From Heterostelium multicystogenum (Eukaryota > Evosea > Eumycetozoa > Acytosteliales > Acytosteliaceae): a stretch of 64,000 nt of DNA. A program made the translations under genes and the position numbers. The DNA lies in the NCBI GenBank assembly GCA_003667245.1, contig RCNN01000024.1, positions 1 to 64,000 of the forward strand, read 5' to 3'. This document shows, in pieces, positions 11,409-23,814 of this stretch (position 1 is the first letter of the stretch; the number at the start of each line of letters is the position of its first letter). The notes beneath the pieces are model-generated. The model was not told the origin of the DNA. It saw only the letters and a list, made by a program, of their open reading frames with translations, and made no database searches.

Positions 11409-14400
11409 ATGGCAAAAAATGATAGTAACAGTATCATTAAAGTATTTCAATTCAAATTCTATTCGTTTCTATCTAGCAGATGGGGTATGGCACTTTGTAT
11501 ATTAGGTGCCTTTATATCATTCAATACTGTTTTTTCAATTGTTATCAGTCTTCAGTGTTTCAAACGGTAGTGGTAAGTCATACTAATCCTGTAACAACAA
11601 CGACAACAATAGCACAGCAATAATACCAAAATAGAAGTATTTTTGAACTAATGTTTGTAACATTTGTTTTCTAAATTCAGGTTATTATACGTTAAAAGTT
11701 GAAAATTATAAATGGAAAGATAATGTGGGTGGAAAAGATAGTCAGTCGATGGTTTGCGCGGATCCAATCGATATTGTTTATACTTGGGTGAATGGAACCG
11801 ATCCAAAATTGATCAAAGCCGTCAATGAGCTGAAGCGAAGTCTCCGTGATCCAACCATCCCAGAGTGCACCGAAAAGCAGGATCCATCGAAGCACCGATG
11901 CTATCGTGACGACAACCCACCATCGAGATATATCGACAACCAAGAGTTGAAATACTCGCTGCGTTCCGTCGAGCAGTTTGCCCCGTGGGTCAGACAGATC
12001 TTCTTGGTTACCAATGGACAGGTACCAAGCTGGCTCGATCTCTCCAATCCAAAGCTGACCATTGTCACGCATAAGGAGATCTTTAAGAATCAATCGCATC
12101 TGCCCACATTCAGTTCGCCATCGATTGAAACTCACATTCACAGAATTCCGGGTCTCTCTAAAAAGTTCCTCTATCTCAATGACGACGTTATGTTTTGGTC
12201 GCAAGGTGTATCCCGACGACTTTATCACTAAGGGTGGCGGACAGAAGGTGTTCTTGTCCTGGCCCTGTGCCCAATTGTAACGATGGATGCCCAACAACTG
12301 GGTTGGTGACGGATTCTGTGACGCTGCATGCAACGTAACACTCTGCGACTTTGATGGTGGCGATTGCAACAACTCTACTGGTAAAGCTAGAACACGTTGG
12401 TGGAATCGTAACAATGGTGGTAATACTGCAAGTCGTGGTGTCGAAACCAAAGCAAGAAACTACTGCTCGCGTAGCTGTCCTGACGCATGGATTGGTGACA
12501 AGCACTGTGATCGTATGTGCAAGAATAAAGATTGTGGTTTCGATGCTGGTGATTGTGGAGTTGAAATCATGTTTGCAGAGATGTTAGTTATAATATTACC
12601 AATCAAGTAGTAGGTAGCCCATAGGTATCTATCAATACTGGTTTATTAACAAATGTTGAATTTCCACAGACACTTATAAATATTGTAAATGGAACGAATG
12701 CAGTTTATTTAACCTATCAAAGTTGGTTGGCGATGCAAGTATCACTGATGGATCGCATGACAATGCAGTTCTGGTTAGAACAGCAACCATTTCACAGAAA
12801 CATAAAAATCATGACACTTACTTTCCACCATAATATACCTTTCCAAACGGTATCCATATCGATTTCATATGAAACTGGTACAGGTGATGCTAAGAAAAAC
12901 TACTACCAAGGAGTTTTAATATTACACTTTCTACATTCCTCCACCATCACTAGATCCATTGGTAACGCCAACCCCAACAACGGCCGTCAATAAAACAGTA
13001 GAAGCTCCAACATCACCTCCTTCAGCACCAAAATCATAATACATCGGAAGATTGCAACCCAAGAACAGGCAGAAACAGCAACAGAAAAGCCAATTACTTC
13101 AAAGAAACCATCAATCTCTAAGAACAACATTAACAAGAATTTAAAGAATGGCGATAAAGAGGATAAAAACACTGTAAAGAACAATGATAAAAATGAAAAC
13201 CCATTCTCAGAGGAAGTTGTCAGTGGTCAGCAAGACGAACAATCATCACTTCCAGTTCAAGAACACTTTCAGATTTGGAATCGGATCTTCCTCAACTAGA
13301 TTCAAACATCGATACTGTTGTGAATTCCCATGGCGAAGATGTCAAGCTTTTCAACAATAACTATGATGAGAAGAGCAAAGTTGTTACATCTTCTGAATAC
13401 ACTGAAGACGATAAAAGCAACATCCAAAAGAATCAGAACAATAATGACATTGACGAATTGGAGGAAAAGATATTCGATCTTAAGAGACATCAAACGAACA
13501 GGCAGGAAGAGAATTGTTGAGCTTCGAAGAAACACAGGCCCTTGCAACCGTTGTTTCATCAGAGGATCCAGATGATTTGTTGGTAATGAAATATGTCGAG
13601 AAGCAGTCAGAAGACGAAAAGTTGTTAGAGAATCACTACAAAGCAAAGCAGAGAGAATTGATGTTAAGCAAGTCAAACGAGGATCCAGAGATGTTGGCAT
13701 TGCAAAAGTATATGCAGAACCGTGAGCTTGAAAAGGTCTTGAGAGAAGAGGGTGAAATCTACCCTTGGGAGGAAACAGATGATATCAAGCAAGTTAAACC
13801 AACTTCTCAAAGTAGAAAACTTATGGATATGTTTGGTGACTCACTCAAGTATGTAAATCGTTTGTACACTGTTGAGTTTGGCTCTTCACCAAGAAAAGTA
13901 CCAGCTCACATGCCACATATGATCGACAAGGATCTTATGGAAGAGATCCAAGCAAAATGGCCAACTCAATGGGATCTTACCAGCAGTCACAGCTTGCGTA
14001 ATCCAAGAGATATGCAATATGCATTCTCTTACTTCTACTACATGATTCATAAGAAGGTCCCATTTGACTTTGATAAGCTGTGGACCTCCGAAGTCGACAT
14101 CAATGGTGATGGCTGGCTCAACGAGAACGAATTGAGATCTTTTGCCGTCAATATCTATGGAACACCCCTGCGACCAACAACCTTCAAGGAATTCAAGTCG
14201 AATCTCTACAAGGCTTGCCACTCACTGAGACAGAAAAGAGATGTATGAAAGGGCGTTATCTCGGAGATAGTCGAATTGGAAAACCGAACTCTTGACATAG
14301 GCGATGCCGAATTGGAAGAGTGCCACATAACCTACGAGGTGGTCCGAGGACACAACAAGACCTATGACGACATGCGTGCATCATATGCCAAGCGTAACTT

Positions 14401-14790
14401 CTACCAGACCACCATTGAGGGTACTGACGAGGTAGCGTTCCTCATGGTCGACGACAACTACACAGTGACTCAGTCACGTCTCGACGGTGTCAGACAGCGT
14501 CGTCACAAATTCATCTGTCTCAACGACAACATCGACCACGAGAAGCCAACGGCGCCGCTTGCCATCAAGGTGGTCCACGACTTTTACGAATCTCTTTTCC
14601 CACACCCATCGTCCTTCGAGTTGCCACCCTCGAAGTCGAACCACTTCCAATACATCGACCAAATTGTCATCATTAAAAAGATGGCAACCAACGAAATCAC
14701 ACAACCATCATCATCTTCAGTGGTCTCATACTATTTGTATTATTCTTAATTTGGAAACAACAAAAATCAAAACAAACAACTAAGAAATAA
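11409..14790 (+). CDS. gnpta: UDP-GlcNAc:lysosomal-enzyme GlcNAc-1-phosphotransferase alpha/beta (Stealth family)
   Basis: GNPTAB-type Golgi enzyme that transfers GlcNAc-1-phosphate to mannose on lysosomal hydrolases. An N-terminal membrane anchor (near 11480-11560) is followed by an intron (11573-11680). The Stealth regions follow: [16 protein letters not shown] (near 11767), then [17 protein letters not shown] with [14 protein letters not shown] (near 11938-12040) and LNDDVMF (near 12176). Two Lin12/Notch repeats come next ([12 protein letters not shown] near 12300; [11 protein letters not shown] near 12490), then a variable Lys/Asp-rich spacer, the later Stealth region ([14 protein letters not shown] near 13912), an EF-hand ([12 protein letters not shown] near 14098) and a C-terminal membrane helix ([11 protein letters not shown]). 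That helix reads in a third frame after a missing A near 14676; stop TAA 14788-14790. Several other single-base breaks lie near 12190-12290, 12610, 13010, 13270, 13510 and 14240. Domain order is exactly that of the family. Confidence 0.88.
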
Positions 14791-15342
14791 TAAGAAATAT
14801 TATATTGTTTAAATTCACAAAAATAAATAAAATGTTTTTTGAAAATAATGTAAAATTAAGATCGCGATCGTGAAACTGCTATCAGAAATACTAAAGTTTG
14901 ACCTGCTATTTCCTGCACTTTTTATTAATAACACACAGTCTTAAAGACTAAAAGTGCTGTGGTGTTAGTTACAAGATATGACTGTTGGATTAAAAAAAAA
15001 GATATTGCTTTCACATTTTTGTGTGGGGGAGTGGGGTTGTTTTTTCAAAAATTACAACCATACCAACGGATTTATTTAGTCCAAATTTCATATAAAAGTT
15101 ATGAATAAAAAACAAAAATCCAACCAAATTAATTCACTCATACAACTAGTAACTTTTTTTACCACAAATATTAGTAATCCAAAGAAACCACACATATTTA
15201 TTTATTTATTTATTTATTTATTAATTTATATTTATTTATTTATTTAGTTATTAAACTCTTAAGTCATTAAAAACAACCTGTTCATTTCCAATACCATTTA
15301 TTTATTATTCGGATCTGATATAATATTACTTTATATATCATC
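14791..15342. other. AT-rich intergenic region
   Basis: No gene seen. Includes a (TTTA)n microsatellite and the promoter region of the downstream Gln/Asn-rich gene. Confidence 0.55.
15196..15246. repeat. (TTTA)n microsatellite
   Basis: About a dozen TTTA units with two interruptions, roughly 100 bases upstream of the next start codon. Confidence 0.8.
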
Positions 15343-17330
15343 ATGTCTTCATTAGATGATGATAGTTCAAATACATTTTTAAATCATGTCGTCGATTCCA
15401 ATGACCAAATGCATTTGCTGTATATAGATCCTTCACATGTGGGTTCGGGTGTAGCAAATGAACACTCTTATTTAGCAACTCTAGTTATGTAAATTTGGAT
15501 TTGGACAGCGGTGTTTCCACCAATAACAGCAACGGCAATGGCAATGGCATGCAGTTTGGACAGCAGCTCATTATCGTGATGAACGACGGCAGTGGTTCAA
15601 ATAGCAACGATGAAACCACCCCACAGCAGCAGTATCTGCATATCAATCAACAGACACAGCACGAGTTGATCGATGCCCAATCACCGTCTGATTCGGTTGC
15701 CGACAGCTATTTGAATACGAATGGAACTGTGCTCCACACACAGTCGTTCCACCTGAGCGCTGGAAACGCAAGCAGCTTGCTTCAAGAGTCAACTGGCACA
15801 CTGCTGAACACAATGTCATCGCAGCTCAGTGACATCATGACGAAACAACAGCAATGGAAATAGCTACCAAGCCAACTCAGGCTCGACGACCACAACTACG
15901 AATAGCACAGCATCATCGAATGGTGCATCAAATTCATCACCAATGCTGTATCATCAGCAACTGAACAGTGATGATAATATATCGAGTGTCATGCCACCCT
16001 CGCCTCCACCTCTACCAACTCATCTGCTGTCGAGCCACACCAATCTTGGCAATGTGCAGCAGTTTTCCTTGACCCAGCAGGTCATTCAGCAGCAACAGCA
16101 GAATCTCCGTCCAATCACAGAGCGTGGACAGGAAGACAAGAAAAAGGAGGCGCTTGCATTCCTCAACTACTACTTCCGTGTAGTACCATCACAAAAGACA
16201 CCGAGCATCAGAAGAACTTTAGTTCTTGCACTCTACACCAACAAGATCGATGCTGAAAAGCGTTACAAACAGCCAAATGACATGGCCAATCTGTGTGGTG
16301 CTGTATATACTTTTATCTATCAACACTTGGATGATGTATGTAGATCGCCTATCAGGCAGCAGGTATCTTTTCCACAGCAATCCACTAATAGCCTTTTTTC
16401 AATAATAGCAATCAATCAAAGAATATATTAGTACATTTGAAAACGAGAGACTATCATCAAAATCCGATTCTAAAAAGAGAAAGAGAAAGAGGAATCATGA
16501 TATTTCAGATGGTCACGATGTACATCTTCAAGATGCATTCCTGACATGCATCAAGTATGCCACTCTTCTCCCATTCATCGAGTTTATCAATATCGATGAG
16601 CTGACACCCAACGACTACACACAACAACATCCAGATTACCTATACACAACCGATGACCTCTATAAATGGGAAACAGAATTGAAAGATCAAAAGTTGAATC
16701 AATCAAAATCAAGAGCAACTCTAAACATGGTATATATTATCATATCCATTAATATAAATTCTAAACTTTACTAATATTATCTTTATCTTTAGAACAATAA
16801 TAATAACAACAACAATAATAATAATCATAGTAATAATAATAACAGTAGTGGCAATAATAATAATAATAATAATCATCAAAGTAATAGTAGTAGTAGCAAT
16901 AGTAGTAATAATAACAATCAAAGTGAAAGTAGTAATAGCTTCCAGAGTAATTCAATTTTAACAAGTAATTCGTACACTAGGATTAATTTACCTGTAAATG
17001 TAGCAGAGACAGCAGATAGTTTTATCATCTATGCATTCATTCCATTTTACAAACCAAATGCACTGAAGATCACAGTGAATCAAATGGATATAATATTGGA
17101 GGGAACAATATCACTGCCAGATTCCATTCAAATACCAAATGGCACTGAAATACTGGTACCCAACAACAATACACATACATGCACCCAACAGGACATTCAA
17201 GAAGGAAACTTTTACAAGATCATCAAGCTCCACTGCGCCAATTGCTTCATCTACTGTCGGCAAACGTGATGGTGTAGTAGTTATCATAGCAAAGAAAGAA
17301 GAAGGTCAAACAACAATTCATCAGCTATAA
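15343..17330 (+). CDS. Gln/Asn-rich protein with C-terminal Hsp20/alpha-crystallin-like domain
   Basis: Starts MSSLDDDSSNTFLNH. A Ser/Asn/Gln-rich N-terminal region of about 250 residues (frame breaks near 15475 and 15850) leads into a conserved-looking globular segment, KKKEALAFLNYYFRVVPSQK (near 16138), then a basic KKRKRKRNHD stretch that could be a nuclear signal. Introns are 16336-16408 and 16730-16792. The last exon opens with poly-Asn/Ser and ends with a beta-rich domain: VAETADSFIIYAFIP, ALKITVNQMDIILEG, EGNFYKIIKL and DGVVVIIAKKEEG. That spacing matches strands 2-3, 4-5, 6-7 and 8-9 of the alpha-crystallin domain, so I infer a small heat-shock-like fold. A one-base break near 17262 precedes the last strand; stop at 17328-17330. 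The central segment is unknown to me. Confidence 0.7.
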
Positions 17331-17476
17331 CAGCTACATACAACTGCAGCAACTCCATTCCAACAACAATCACTTTAATTATAACAATTAAAAATCTCAA
17401 ACAAAATCGAAAACTATTTATTTTAACCTATCCTATAAACTACTTTACTTTATTTTTGGTATTATTAATGTATTAT

Positions 17477-18491
17477 CTAGTTCTTTGGTTGGGGTTGTGG
17501 TTCGACTGGTAGGTTGAGATGTGGTTGTCCCATTCTGACCATGATCCATCGTAAATGGGGCGATTGGGTATCCGAATGAATGGAGTCCAAGTGTGAGGAC
17601 GGCGGCGGTGGTACCTGATCCACAGGTGGTGAGGATTGGTTGTTCGACGTTGATTCCGTTCTTCTTGAATAGCTCAAGAACGGTCTCTTTGTTTTTGTAT
17701 CCACCCTCGGCGCTGTTGACAATTTCAACCCATGGTACGTTGAAAGCACCTGGGATGTGACCACGGTGTAATCCTGGACGTGGTTCATCGGCACGAGCGT
17801 AGAAACGATCGGCTACACGTGCATCAACAACTTGGTAGTGCTTGTCGACCAAGTTTTGTTCAACTTGTTCACGATTCTTAACAAGTGCTGGATTGAATGA
17901 GGATGTATAGGTAGTTGGTTTGTCAGTGTCCTTGATTGGACCGGCGACAGTTGGGAGTCCGGCACGGGTCCAAGCTGGGAGACCACCAGTAAGAATTGAA
18001 ACCTTGGCTGGGTTGTGGCCAAAAATTAAGAATGTCCACCAAACACGTGCCGAAGCAACATAGGTTCCACGATTATCGTAGATTACTACATGGTCCTGGT
18101 TTGAGATACCGAGACGCTCACCTACAGCCTTTTCAAAGGCGGCTGGAGTTGGGAGGTTGTGTGGGAGTTGTACAGTCTTGTCGCAGAACTCATCGATATC
18201 GAAGAGAGAAGCACCATCGATATGAGCAGCTTGGAAGTCAGCACGGATATCACGCTTCTCATGTGGCATCCACCAGGAAGCATCGAGAACCTTTACATTT
18301 GAAAGGTTATCTTTCAACCATTGTGGACTTACAAATAGATTTGGATTGGCTGATTGTGTTGCCATTGTTCTGTGAATCAAAGAAATAAATGATTTATTAT
18401 TGTTGTTGCTATTAAGAAATGTTACAGCTGTTGTTTTTGTTGATGTGGATTTGAGTATTAAAGATGATAAAGATCTAATACTCTTAAACAT
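17477..18491 (-). CDS. Thiosulfate/3-mercaptopyruvate sulfurtransferase (tandem rhodanese), mitochondrial
   Basis: Two rhodanese domains. The N-terminal 40 residues are Ser/Thr/Arg/Lys-rich with no acids (MFKSIRSLSSLILKSTSTKT), a typical mitochondrial presequence; an internal Met (MATQSANPN) could give a cytosolic form. Inactive domain: VSPQWLKDNLSNVKVLDASW to AGLPTVAG. Catalytic domain: YQVVDARVADRFYARADEPRPGLHRGHIPGA, with the active-site loop CGSGTTAA. A CGSG loop points to mercaptopyruvate rather than thiosulfate as sulfur donor (family knowledge). The C-terminal YDGSWSEWG motif is present only after correcting two missing bases (near 17549 and 17528), so the real stop is probably at 17477-17479 rather than the 17445 end of the uncorrected frame. 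No intron is visible. Confidence 0.9.
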
Positions 18492-19881
18492 TATATTACA
18501 ATGAAAATAATGATAATAATGATAATAGAGATTGAATATCAGATTAGAAAACTGATAAATTAAAAAAACAACAAAACAGATTTTATTTGATGATTAATAT
18601 TACACTCAATCAAATCAAATTCCTTTTTGGAATTTTTAATCACCGAATGATGTTCCATCAAGGAATTATCTATCTATCTATCAATATAAATCAAGCATAG
18701 AATATGTAAATCAATCATGGATTTTATAGTATAGTATTCTATTAGTTTGTTTGTTAGTTTAGAGATCCTGTAACATATCTAAATCAAATTTGTTATAATT
18801 AACCTTAATTAATATTTTGGTTTGTGGTTGTTGTTGGAGTCAATGAATGGTGTAAAGTCATAATAGTGATAATAATGATAATAATGATAATCATTATAAA
18901 TAGTTATGTTATCATCACTTCCCTTATTATTACAACATATTTGTTTGTTTGCTTGCTCTTCATATGATTGCATGTTTGTGTGTTTTATAGATTAAACAAT
19001 AATAAGTGATAATATAACTATTAATATTAAGTTTGGTACAGTGTTTCTTCATCTTTATTGTCTAATTAAATCAAATACAATATTATAGTAATGGGTACAA
19101 TCAGTGTATATTCTAATGCAAAATCACACACTTGCACTCATACACCTGACATTTATGAAAATGATCAGATTCTATTTCATACTACTACTTCATTGTGTTA
19201 TCTTTTATCTCTCTATTAAAAAAAAACAAAAACACATTCAGACAGAGGAGAGATTCAGTGGTGGCAATGATGACATTGCTACAGCTTGCATACTCTATAA
19301 TGATTTCATATTAGTATTTAATTTAAAATCTTCATATCTTATCGTTTTATATAAACTTGTTACCATAACACTATCAGTTATATATATATATGTTCACTTA
19401 CAACACACATATCTAGGAGATTTATTTCTGAAATGATTCAGATGTTCACCATCATCATTGTGTGCACTACTACGTTATCACTTCCTTTGCTATGAACATG
19501 AAAATGAAAATGAATATTAATAAGAATACATTGCAAGTTATTGGGGATAATTGAAGAGCATCATCCTTTAAACTTTAAAATACTTCATATGAGCTATGGT
19601 CTGCTGCATATTAAATACTGCCAGGAAAAGCAACAACCTTCAACACCTAAATATAACAATAAATATTAAAACCAATAATAATTATATTATTTATCAATAT
19701 ATTTCAATGTTCTGATTGTGTATTCTTTTCTTTGGGATCAAATTCATAAAGCCATTCATTTCCATTTGAATATTATTTATATATATATTTCTATCAATAT
19801 AAAAATACTATTTGAATTCTATAATTTTGTTCTAGACATCCTACAACAACAACATCAACTATAACACCAAAAAACTAATAT
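18492..19881. other. Intergenic region, 1.4 kb
   Basis: AT-rich with short tandem repeats such as TCTA and ATAATG units near 18668 and 18866. A 110-codon open frame at 19104-19436 is rich in Ile/Leu/Tyr and reads like translated AT-rich DNA. No RNA gene recognised. It separates the divergently oriented rhodanese and secreted repeat protein genes. Confidence 0.5.
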
Positions 19882-22048
19882 ATGTTACTCAAAGATAAAT
19901 CAGCACTACTGATTTTCCTTGTTTTATTCTCTATTGTTTCGACAACAGTAAGAATACGATTAATTCATCCTTTTAATTAATACTAATTATTTCCTGTATT
20001 TCTTTCTTTTTCTTTTACATTCTATTTTTTTTCTATTATATTAGGCTTTGGAAGCGGAGAGAATTCAACAATGGAACCAGAATCCAATTTTATTGCAACT
20101 ACTAAATATTGATCCTGATAGAATTAGCAATGCTTGGGAAGAAATCCTTGAGGAGCAAGGCAAAGAAGAAGTCGATGCTGACAATGAGTGGACCAAGGAA
20201 TTGGAAAGCTGGATCAATCAACCTGATTCTGAAAAATTAGCTCTCGGGCAAGATGAAGCCTTGGGAAGCTTCATTGGTTCCATTTTAGGTCATATTCTCG
20301 GCTTATTGGGTCGTGAAGACAATGAAGATATCGCCAAAGAGTTATCTCTTCAACTAGAAAACTGGGCCAAACAAAACAAACATGAAAACTGGGCTGAAGA
20401 TACCGATCAAAACGAAGAATTACTTGGTGGAATTATCGCTGGTTTAGTGAATGGTGTTAACTCCTTGCTTGGATCTCTCCTTGGATTGCTCAAGGGTAAA
20501 CAACACCAAAGTGCTGCTAAAGAGTTGGGTCGTCAACTTGAAAACTGGGCCAAACAAAATAAACTTGATAACTGGGCTGAAGATACCGATCAAAACGAAG
20601 AATTACTTGGTGGAATTATCGCTGGTCTAGTGAATGGTGTTAGCTCCTTGCTTGGATCTCTCCTTGGATTGCTCAAGGGTAAAGAACATCAAAGTGCTGC
20701 TAAAGAGTTGGGTCGTCAACTTGAAAACTGGTCTAAAAACGCCCAAATCGCCGAAGATCAAGAAGGTCTACTTGGTGATCTCCTTGGTGGAATAGTTGGT
20801 GGTTTGAACTCACTTCTTGGTGGTATCCTTGGATTATTTAAGGGCAGAGGCACTGAAGAGGAAATTTCCAAGGAGTTGCAACGTCAACTTGAACATTGGA
20901 CCACTCAAAACAAACTCATTAAACAATTGGATGAGGAAGAAGATGTTGATGAAGCCGAATTTACCATCACCCCGGAGATGAAAGAAAAATTACGTGAGGC
21001 CTTGCCAAAGGTTGTCGCACTTATTAAATCCCTGCTCGCTAATCTCAAACAAATTATTCCCCACCCACCTGGTCCAGTCAAGACAAAATTGCAAGAAAAC
21101 TTGCTCAAGGAGTTACTTGCAGGTATTGGAAATTTACTGGGCTCATTGCTAGGTAAAAAGAAAACTCCACCTAAATCTAACTCTCTACCAAATGTTCCAG
21201 GCCTATCAATTGGTGGAACTACAATTTCAAATATCCCAGGTCTTACCGTTGCCGGAACTACAATCTCAAATATCCCAGGTCTTACTGTTGCCGGTAGTAC
21301 AATCGCTAAACTTCCAACTTACCAGGTTTAACAATTGGAGGAACCACACTCGCTAAAGTTCCAGGTCTTACTGTTGCAGGTCTTACTGTTGCAGGCAATA
21401 CTGCCAATATTGCCAAAGCTACTGGTGATTCAGCGAATGCCCCTAAGCCCTCACAAGGACAAGTTCCAGGATTCCCAACACTGGCTGGACCTGCATCCAA
21501 ACAAGAATTATTTGGAGTTCCACTAGTTGAACATCGTAGTGAAAAGGTATCTCTCAACGACCTCTTGGCTCGTATTCTTGAAGAGTGGGAGCGTAAAGAA
21601 GATCAAAGAGAAAGTCAAGATGAATGGGCACAACTCCTCCATGGTCATAAAAAATCCAGCAGTTGGGTTGATGAATTGAAAGACTTGATTCATGAAAATG
21701 CCAAGAGTGACTTGGAACTCAATCAATGGGCAACCGCCAACAATTTGAACCATCTCTTTGACCATGTAAGAGAATTGAAGCAAATCCTTGGAAAGAACTT
21801 TGGTTCCAACAGATTCGACCATGATGAACTCAAAGAGATCAGAGACCGTTTGGCTGACATCTACCAAAGATTCCCCGCTCTCGACAAACACAGCGATGAT
21901 GAAAACAACGATGAATTACGTCGTCAACTCAAACTACATCTATAGACTACAAGAGAGTCTCATCAACAATCAAGCCAGAGCAGCAGTTCCACAAGAAAGT
22001 GACATAACCGGTCAATTTGCTGGTGGTTCAACTGGTTTCTTTAGTTAA
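19882..22048 (+). CDS. Secreted repeat protein with glycine-rich amphipathic helix modules; family unknown
   Basis: Exon 1 (19882-19947) encodes only a signal peptide, MLLKDKSALLIFLVLFSIVS plus two Thr; an intron (19948-20044) follows. The mature part begins ALEAERIQQWNQ. Four hydrophobic Gly/Leu/Ser-rich modules, for example LLGGIIAGLVNGVNSLLGSL running into LLGLLKGK, lie near 20255, 20425, 20605 and 20770. Each is followed by an acidic, Trp-containing linker of the form KELGRQLENWAKQNK...WAEDTDQNEE; the unit is about 61 residues and two copies are nearly identical. Then come a Glu-rich region, another LLAGIGNLLGSLLGKKK module, and short 13-residue repeats (SNIPGLTVAGTT). After a one-base break near 21325 the frame continues through more of these repeats into a charged helical region (LLARILEEWERKEDQ). 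A second break near 21945 leads to the final segment and TAA 22046-22048. Hydrophobic modules with GxxxG spacing suggest membrane insertion or helix packing; function unknown. Confidence 0.75.
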
Positions 22049-22175
22049 ATCATATCATTTGTCGAAGAGTACAAAACCATCACTTAAAACATTACCATTA
22101 CAAAAATAATATGGAATATTGAATAAAATTCTTTAATTATAAATCCAATGACTATATCTTATCTGGCTATTTATT

Positions 22176-23814
22176 TTAATATAAATTAATTTCCAAGTCG
22201 TACAAGTCAAACTCGTCATACTTTAAATCTCTTAAATATTCTACAAACTCTTTGTTTGTGATTTGATTGACTCTTAATTGCTCTTTGTTGAACTCTTTAT
22301 GATTGACAATCCATTTGATTATCGAATAGTCTTTACAAGAGATCCTCGAAAAATCAATATCTTGGAAAGTGGCTAGCTTGTTGTCAAGTAGATACTCCAC
22401 CATTTCAAGTGATCCATTATTAATCGCTTCAGTCAATGAATGAGTACTACATCCTTCAGTTCTATTTTCGTGGAGAAATTTAACAATATCCAAACGATTT
22501 CTTTTGATAGCTTTATCCATTGCTCCTTTGGTAAAATACGGCTCAGTCCTGTTATTATGAAGGTATTCTAACATTTCTAGACTTGCAGAAACACACACAG
22601 CATCAAAAGTGGATTTCGGAAATCCTTCAGTTCGATTATTATTTAGGAACTGGAATATTTCTATTTGACTATTAATAGCTGCCAAATACATTGCTCGACT
22701 GGTGCATCCTTCAGTACGATTATAATGTAGAAACTTGACAACATCCAATGAAAAACCTGCCGCTGAATCCATTACATCCTTTGTAAATATTACCGTAGTG
22801 TTTTGGTGAAGCCACTCTATCATTTCAAGAGATAAAGACGCTGGTGTTGATTTGCGAAGAGAGGCTGGCATTTGAACCGAAAGATAACTGGGGTCATATT
22901 TATGCAAAACCTTTATCACATCCAATTGATAATTAGAAATTAGTGCTTGAGAAATAGAACCAGAAATAATAAATTTTCTATTCTCCAATATCCATTCGAG
23001 AGCATCTGGTGATACATTAAGGTAGCTTATATATTTCGAATTAATGGTGAGTGGTAAGGAAAACCACCATTTAATCTCTTCAAAATGCTCAAGTTTTAAT
23101 ATCCAAATATTGGATTTCAGAGCAATTATAATCGATATGGTTATTATCAGCTAACCATTTAAGGATCTTAAACTGATTTGCAGTAAATGCAGCTGAGATC
23201 ATATCTTCTCTCCCATCATTAGGTCTATTTTCCAAGTACCACTTTACAACTTCCAAATTACCAGATCTAACAGCATAAGAAATAGGAGATTGATCATAAT
23301 GTTGATAGTTGAATATAACAGAATTAGAGATCGATTTAATAAGCTCCAAGTTACCAGAACAACAGACATATAAGAATAGCTCTACATTTGATATGCAACT
23401 CTTGCCACGGAGTTGATTTAAGAGATTGATAATATCTATATGTCCTTTCTTGGCAGCCTCGATACAAATATGTTTAGAATATTTCTCTACACTATTTATA
23501 TCAACTTTGATGAACATCTTCAAAATCTCTATCAAACCTTTTCTTGACAACTCCAATAAGATTTGTTCGATGAAGTATCGTCTTCGGAAAGTAGAATGAT
23601 AATAATGATCGTCACACAATGCTACATTTAAATATTTTTGGATAAACAAGTCCAAATAGTTGAACCTAATCAACAGATAAGGATTGTTGATCAATCGATT
23701 CCAACTGTAACTCTCTGTATTCAATAGGAATTTACTAATCTTTGAGATGTTATCAAAGATAATCTTTCTTAAAACTCTATTTGTAAAAATACTATTAAAT
23801 ATAAATTTATCCAT
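22176..23814 (-). CDS. Ankyrin-repeat protein A ('NRTEG' family)
   Basis: Begins MDKFIFNSIFTNRVLRKIIF, the N-terminal module shared by the other ankyrin genes here (short hydrophobic helices, then a SW-NRLINNPYLLIRFNYLDL block). Ankyrin-like repeats of about 30-35 residues follow, many with the signature L-H-x-NRTEGC/F (for example FLHYNRTEGCTSRAM, YLHNNRTEPYFTKGAM). A single frame break near 23090 splits the reading frame (stop at 23089 in one frame); the intervening stretch IWILKLEHFEEIKWWFSLPL is open in the second frame. No introns, signal peptide or membrane helix. Ankyrin repeats bind proteins; the partner is not predictable. Confidence 0.82.

Noticed and set aside
11692..12450. 252-codon minus-strand frame
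   Set aside because: Antisense to the Stealth and Notch-repeat region of the GlcNAc-phosphotransferase, which has clear homology on the plus strand.
16721..16964. Two minus-strand frames rich in Tyr or Ile
   Set aside because: Reverse reading of the poly-Asn (AAT) tract in the Gln/Asn-rich gene.
19104..19436. 110-codon plus-strand frame
   Set aside because: Composition matches random AT-rich DNA and no intron-linked neighbours were found.
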